Source: JBILCM01 sp044353165
GTDB lineage: Bacteria > Bacillota > Bacilli > Paenibacillales > YIM-B00363
Assembly: GCA_044353165.1 (NCBI GenBank)
Contig: JBILCM010000100.1
Location: forward strand, 1-7,850
DNA length: 7,850 nt
Direction: 5' to 3'
Part shown: positions 5,645 through 7,850 of the stretch, one piece after another
Layout: the number at the start of each line of letters is the position of its first letter
Numbering within the stretch: position 1 is the stretch's first letter
Program-made: the position numbers and the translations under genes
Notes under the pieces: model-generated
The model's input: only the letters and a program-made list of their open reading frames with translations
Told to the model about the DNA's origin: nothing
Databases searched by the model: none

Positions 5645-6718
5645 CTACGATACCGGTTTACGATGCTTGTAGTAAAGCCACGCGTGATGAACGATGACCT
5701 TGCCGACTGCAAAAATCGGTACAGCCAGAATGAGTCCGGCCAATCCACCGATTTCTCCCCCAATCAACAAAACAAGAATAATAAGCAGTGGATGCATATG
5801 GAGCGTGCGGCCAACAATTTGTGGAGAAATGACATTGCCTTCTAGCAGTTGACAAAGAAAGTTGACCGCAACGACAAGCAACATCAGCTTGATCGATACA
5901 GTTGAAGCGACCAACAGTGCAGGCGCAGCACCGAAGAAAGGACCGACATACGGAATAATATTGAACACACCTACAATCGCTGCCAGCAATAACGGATAGG
6001 GCAGGTCAATCAGAACATAACCCATATAGGCTAACAACCCTACGATGATACACACAAGAAATTGTCCCCGGATATAGTTGCCGAGGGCTTTGTCAATGTC
6101 ATTGACGAGACGCACCGTTCTATGTTTATGCTCTGTAGGTACGAATGAAAGAATGGCGCGTTCAAACATTTGAAAATCTTTAAGCATATAGAAGGCTAGG
6201 AACGGTATGATGAAGGCAACAAACATCGCATTGATGGTCGATCCGATCCGCTGAATATAGCTTGAGATGGACTGAGCAAGTTGTTGTTCGGCTTTCATCA
6301 GAGCATCATTGATACCTTTGCGCACACCCTCGGGCAACAAATCGTTTTCATTCATTGTAAGGATAAAACTTTGGGCTCGCATCGTAAATTGCGGCAAATG
6401 TTCATGAAGTTCATTCAATTGGGTGATGAAGACTGGCGTCAAGTTCATCAACACAACCGTCCCCGTCAACATAAATAAGGCATAAATCAACAATACCGCT
6501 ATCGTACGGGGCACGTTACGCTCACCTAGCAAAGAAACGATCGGATTTAACACATATGAAATGATCATCGCGATCGCGAACGGTAAAAATACAGCTTTCA
6601 TAAATGATATTAAGGCAATGAATATAGACTTGATCTGTATAAACATGTAAAGTACACTCAAGCCGAGCAAACAATAAACTAAGAAAACGAACCATTTGTT
6701 CTTAAAATATTGCGCCAT
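5645..6718 (-). CDS. AI-2E family (UPF0118, YrrI-like) membrane transporter
   Basis: This 357-aa polytopic membrane protein belongs to the AI-2E/UPF0118 family, proposed exporters and permeases of varied small molecules or ions. The name comes from E. coli TqsA, and the substrate here is unknown. Hydrophobic segments lie near 10-28, 31-63, 73-95, 162-179, 218-238, 242-275, 277-292 and 309-343. A soluble, mostly helical stretch (100-160) interrupts them, as is usual. Family signatures are YIRGQ (215-219), NIIPYVGP (253-260) and EGNVISPQIVGR (293-304). I chose the ATG at 6718, preceded by AGGTAGGTGG at 4 nt. A longer frame to 6841 would run through a terminator hairpin and is rejected. The position just upstream of alaS, after a YrzR-like gene, matches B. 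subtilis yrrI. It is transcribed apart from the preceding gene because of that terminator. Confidence 0.92.
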   Translation of the reverse strand: MAQYFKNKWFVFLVYCLLGLSVLYMFIQIKSIFIALISFMKAVFLPFAIAMIISYVLNPIVSLLGERNVPRTIAVLLIYALFMLTGTVVLMNLTPVFITQLNELHEHLPQFTMRAQSFILTMNENDLLPEGVRKGINDALMKAEQQLAQSISSYIQRIGSTINAMFVAFIIPFLAFYMLKDFQMFERAILSFVPTEHKHRTVRLVNDIDKALGNYIRGQFLVCIIVGLLAYMGYVLIDLPYPLLLAAIVGVFNIIPYVGPFFGAAPALLVASTVSIKLMLLVVAVNFLCQLLEGNVISPQIVGRTLHMHPLLIILVLLIGGEIGGLAGLILAVPIFAVGKVIVHHAWLYYKHRKPVS

Positions 6719-6742
6719 ATACCCACCTACCTGTCCACCAAC

Positions 6743-6748
6743 ATTATA
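6743..6748 (-). promoter_or_regulatory. Possible -10 box of the AI-2E family gene
   Basis: TATAAT on the minus strand sits between the upstream terminator and the start codon at 6718, so some promoter must lie here unless expression is by read-through. The -35 positions at 16-18 nt (for example GGATGA) match poorly. The predicted start is near 6736, leaving a short leader that carries AGGTAGGTGG. Confidence 0.35.
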
Positions 6749-6780
6749 TGTACGTGTTCGAAAATTCATCCTGATCAAGC

Positions 6781-6828
6781 CAAAAAAACACCCGCCCTCG
6801 TGGCCGGTGAACGACCAGTAAGGGCGGG
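6781..6828 (-). terminator. Strong intrinsic terminator after the zinc-ribbon gene
   Basis: On the minus strand CCCGCCCT (6828-6821) pairs with AGGGCGGG (6798-6791). An inner stem, CTGGT/ACCGG (6818-6814 with 6808-6804, one G-U pair), sits inside the loop. TG and seven T follow. It lies 23 bp after the stop of the small zinc-ribbon gene and isolates it from the AI-2E family gene. Confidence 0.85.
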
Positions 6829-6851
6829 AGCTGTGTTGCATCTTGATTTGT

Positions 6852-7049
6852 TTAATTCATGTGCACGGCCGGCAATGGTTCATCAGGAAAAAACAAGTCA
6901 TCTAAGGAGCTTAGTGTGCCGTCTTCTTCAACTTGATAAACAGACATCTTCTCGCCATTAACGGTTAATTCAATAAAGCAACCCCAGCAATAAAATTGAT
7001 GGGATCCAATTTTGCCAATATCTTTCGAATTGCAATTCGGACATCGCAT
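6852..7049 (-). CDS. Small zinc-ribbon protein, YrzR-like, function unknown
   Basis: This 65-aa protein starts with MRCPNCNSKDIGKIG and continues QFYCWGCFIEL. It carries two CxxC pairs (Cys3/Cys6 and Cys21/Cys24, counted from the ATG) that should bind one zinc ion as a ribbon. The second half (YQVEEDGTLSSLDDLF) is acidic with no recognisable domain. From memory it resembles the small B. subtilis protein YrzR, which occupies the same place upstream of yrrI-alaS; no function is known to me. The ATG at 7049 has AGGT 7 nt upstream. A GTG immediately before it (7052) lies 9 nt after AAGGTGG and is an equally usable start, adding one residue. The gene lies 75-78 bp after the cysteine desulfurase with no clear promoter between, so co-transcription with it is possible. 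A strong terminator follows. Confidence 0.75.
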   Translation of the reverse strand: MRCPNCNSKDIGKIGSHQFYCWGCFIELTVNGEKMSVYQVEEDGTLSSLDDLFFPDEPLPAVHMN

Positions 7050-7127
7050 CACGACTACCTACCACCTTCATACAAATGAATATAATCTATGTATTCCCAA
7101 CGCAGGGACATCATAATCAAGCATTTG

Positions 7128-7850
7128 TCATTTATACGTCAAACGCTGCACGATCGTTGCAATTTTCTCGGCTGCATTTGTTACATTCTCAAGACAATTA
7201 TCATATCCAAAGCTAAGTCGAATCGCTGAATGCAAGAGATGTTGTTGCAACCCCATCGCTTGTAACACATGAGACGTTCCGATAGATCCGGATGAGCAAG
7301 CAGAACCGCTGGCAGCGGCGATCCCATCTAAGTCCATATTCATTAATAACGACTGTGTGGTCGTTCCTGGGAAACTGATATTTAGAATGTGGGGTAACCG
7401 TTCAATCGGATGACCGTTAACTACAAAAGCATCAGGTGGCAATCGCTGTTGCAATGTGCGCATCATTACCGATTGAAACTCGACAAGTTTTTGACGCCAT
7501 AGCGAAGGCTGCTGCATGACAAGCTTCACAGCTTCTGCAAAACCCACAATATTAGCCACGTTCTCCGTCCCCGCACGCCGACTCCGCTCTTGATTGCCGC
7601 CGTACAAATACGGCTGGAACTTGACTGTGCGATTCACATACAGAGCGCCTATTCCTTTGGGACCGTTAATTTTGTGTGCAGAAAAACTCATAAAATCGAC
7701 GGGCACTCGCGAAACATCCAGATCTAGATGGCCAAGGGCTTGCACTGCATCGACATGAAAATAAGCGCCTTGCGATTTCGCCATCAAGCCAATTTGCTCG
7801 ATGGGTTGCAAGGTGCCGACCTCATTGTTGCCAAACATAATGGAAACGAT
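7128..7850 (-). CDS. Cysteine desulfurase (IscS/NifS class V aminotransferase), 5' part outside window
   Basis: The C-terminal 240 residues are visible, and the frame is open to the window edge (IVSIMFGNNEVGT). The family takes sulfur from cysteine with pyridoxal phosphate, leaving alanine and an enzyme persulfide for Fe-S clusters or tRNA thiolation. Signatures are HVDAVQ (plus 7757-7740; PLP-ring Asp and Gln) and SFSAHKINGPKG, in which the Lys encoded at 7673-7671 should hold PLP. RRAGTEN and SGSACSSGSIGTSHV follow, the latter with the persulfide Cys encoded at 7298-7296. The long loop around this Cys marks the IscS/NifS group rather than SufS. By context it corresponds to B. subtilis YrvO, but the usual trmU, yrrB and recD2 genes do not separate it from the alaS region here. 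Whether trmU or another partner lies elsewhere cannot be seen. Confidence 0.95.
   Translation of the reverse strand: MVSIMFGNNEVGTLQPIEQIGLMAKSQGAYFHVDAVQALGHLDLDVSRVPVDFMSFSAHKINGPKGIGALYVNRTVKFQPYLYGGNQERSRRAGTENVANIVGFAEAVKLVMQQPSLWRQKLVEFQSVMMRTLQQRLPPDAFVVNGHPIERLPHILNISFPGTTTQSLLMNMDLDGIAAASGSACSSGSIGTSHVLQAMGLQQHLLHSAIRLSFGYDNCLENVTNAAEKIATIVQRLTYK

Noticed and set aside
6719..6841. Upstream extension of the AI-2E family protein by 41 residues
   Set aside because: The extension runs through a strong terminator hairpin with T7 and has no ribosome binding site. The ATG at 6718 has one and gives the usual family length.
7100..7120. Possible terminator after the cysteine desulfurase (TCCC/GGGA)
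   Set aside because: The stem is only 4 bp and no T-run follows.

Overview
The window looks like core chromosome of a spore-former-type Firmicute (Bacillales, possibly near Alicyclobacillaceae or Paenibacillaceae). Supporting this are the Bacillus-like gene order, AGGAGG-type ribosome binding sites, U-tailed intrinsic terminators and moderate GC. All nine genes are on the minus strand, so transcription runs from high to low coordinates. I see no mobile element, tRNA, rRNA or CRISPR array. The order matches the Bacillus subtilis neighbourhood yrvO ... yrzR-yrrI-alaS-yrzL-yrrK-yrzB-yrrL, with changes at both ends.

In transcription order: the C-terminal part of an IscS/NifS-type cysteine desulfurase (7850-7128, cut by the window edge); a small CxxC/CxxC zinc-ribbon protein (YrzR-like, 7049-6852) ended by a strong terminator; an AI-2E/YrrI-type membrane protein (6718-5645); alaS (5495-2850); then the tight group ireB (2808-2548), ruvX (2545-2126) and yrzB/DUF1292 (2120-1827). 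A terminator (1805-1781) separates this group from mltG (1760-723). A polysaccharide deacetylase (656 to beyond position 1) follows, behind its own extended -10 promoter.

Functionally, the right end covers sulfur mobilisation. The centre is alanyl-tRNA charging plus the conserved ireB-ruvX-yrzB housekeeping trio. The left end deals with the cell wall: MltG cuts nascent glycan strands, the deacetylase probably modifies an envelope polysaccharide, and IreB is a known substrate of the PASTA kinases that govern wall stress in Firmicutes.

The most interesting signal is the alaS leader (about 5598-5520). A good sigma-A-type promoter is followed within about 80 nt by an intrinsic terminator that competes with an antiterminator of T-box geometry: a 5-bp helix, a 7-nt bulge and a 4-bp helix. 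The leader has no room for the tRNA-reading Stem I, and the bulge that should pair with the tRNA CCA end has diverged. It is either a decayed T-box or a minimal attenuator working in another way. Secondary points are a perfect hairpin enclosing the ireB stop/ruvX start, and the terminator just upstream of mltG. No wholly new multi-gene system is evident.
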